Shown: one piece after another, positions 14,453 to 14,470 of the stretch
How positions within the stretch are numbered: the first letter of the stretch is position 1
Layout: each line of letters begins with the position of its first letter
Assembly (NCBI GenBank): GCA_964617665.1
Contig: CAZUAH010000345.1
Coordinates: 1-14,470 of the forward strand
Source: JADHUC01 sp964617665
GTDB lineage: Bacteria > Planctomycetota > Planctomycetia > Pirellulales > Pirellulaceae
Direction of reading: 5' to 3'
Length of the DNA stretch: 14,470 bases
Position numbers and translations under genes: made by a program
The notes under the pieces: model-generated
The model's database searches: none
Told to the model about the DNA's origin: nothing
What the model saw: only the letters and a program-made list of their open reading frames with translations

Positions 14453-14470
14453 CGAGCCGGATATTCGGCG
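14449..14470 (+). CDS. Possible start of the next gene (ATGA overlap), cut by the window end
   Basis: An ATG at 14449 overlaps the TGA of the secretin_N gene as ATGA, a common sign of translational coupling in operons. Only seven codons (MTSRIFG) are visible, so no function can be given. It would fit a co-translated partner of the secretin_N protein, but a frameshift at the end of that gene could also have created this arrangement. Confidence 0.3.

Noticed and set aside
1..14470. CRISPR array, tRNA or rRNA genes, intact insertion sequence
   Set aside because: No regularly spaced repeats, no cloverleaf or rRNA-like sequence and no transposase motifs were seen on either strand.

Overview
The window looks like chromosomal DNA of a non-anammox planctomycete, probably of the Pirellulales type. 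The reasons are two HzsA-related multihaem proteins, a DUF1572/DinB-fold protein, an EF-hand plus P-domain secreted protein, a secretin_N repeat protein, a formylglycine-generating-enzyme-like protein, moderately high GC and mostly weak Shine-Dalgarno signals. This placement rests on protein-family recognition by eye, not on a search.

Layout. Positions 1-43 hold a composite inverted repeat. Positions 161-3019 (+) encode a secreted HzsA-related protein with three CxxCH haem motifs. A 58-residue membrane ORF follows at 3112-3288 (+). Two minus-strand genes come next: a SUMF1/FGE-like protein (3379-4305) and a UroD/MtaA-like protein (4828-6111). The 522 bp between them hold two short coding remnants that face each other. 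A divergent intergenic region of about 220 bp, with a possible minus-strand sigma70 promoter, separates the UroD-like gene from a second, larger HzsA-related gene (6333-9377, +). That gene carries an extra N-terminal domain resembling domain III of rhamnogalacturonan lyases. A DUF1572 gene (9386-9943) follows after 8 bp. Positions 9959-10201 (-) are the stranded C-terminus of an amidohydrolase. The last part holds a six-EF-hand, P-domain exported protein (10437-11864) and a secretin_N/NolW-repeat protein (11972-14452). The stop codon of the latter overlaps a possible next start (ATGA).

How the genes might work together. The two HzsA-related proteins share the propeller, the pre-haem beta module, the order of three haem motifs and a C-terminal FNL...APL...GGY/GYG block. 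They are therefore related and are probably exported redox proteins. Neither shows a tyrosine four residues after the first CxxCH histidine, so hydrazine synthesis is not supported. No electron-transfer partner, cytochrome maturation gene, sulfatase or corrinoid protein lies in the window, so any pathway that joins these genes is unproven. Three decayed fragments suggest that the intergenic spaces have been remodelled. The last two genes point to envelope or secretion functions and may form a separate unit.
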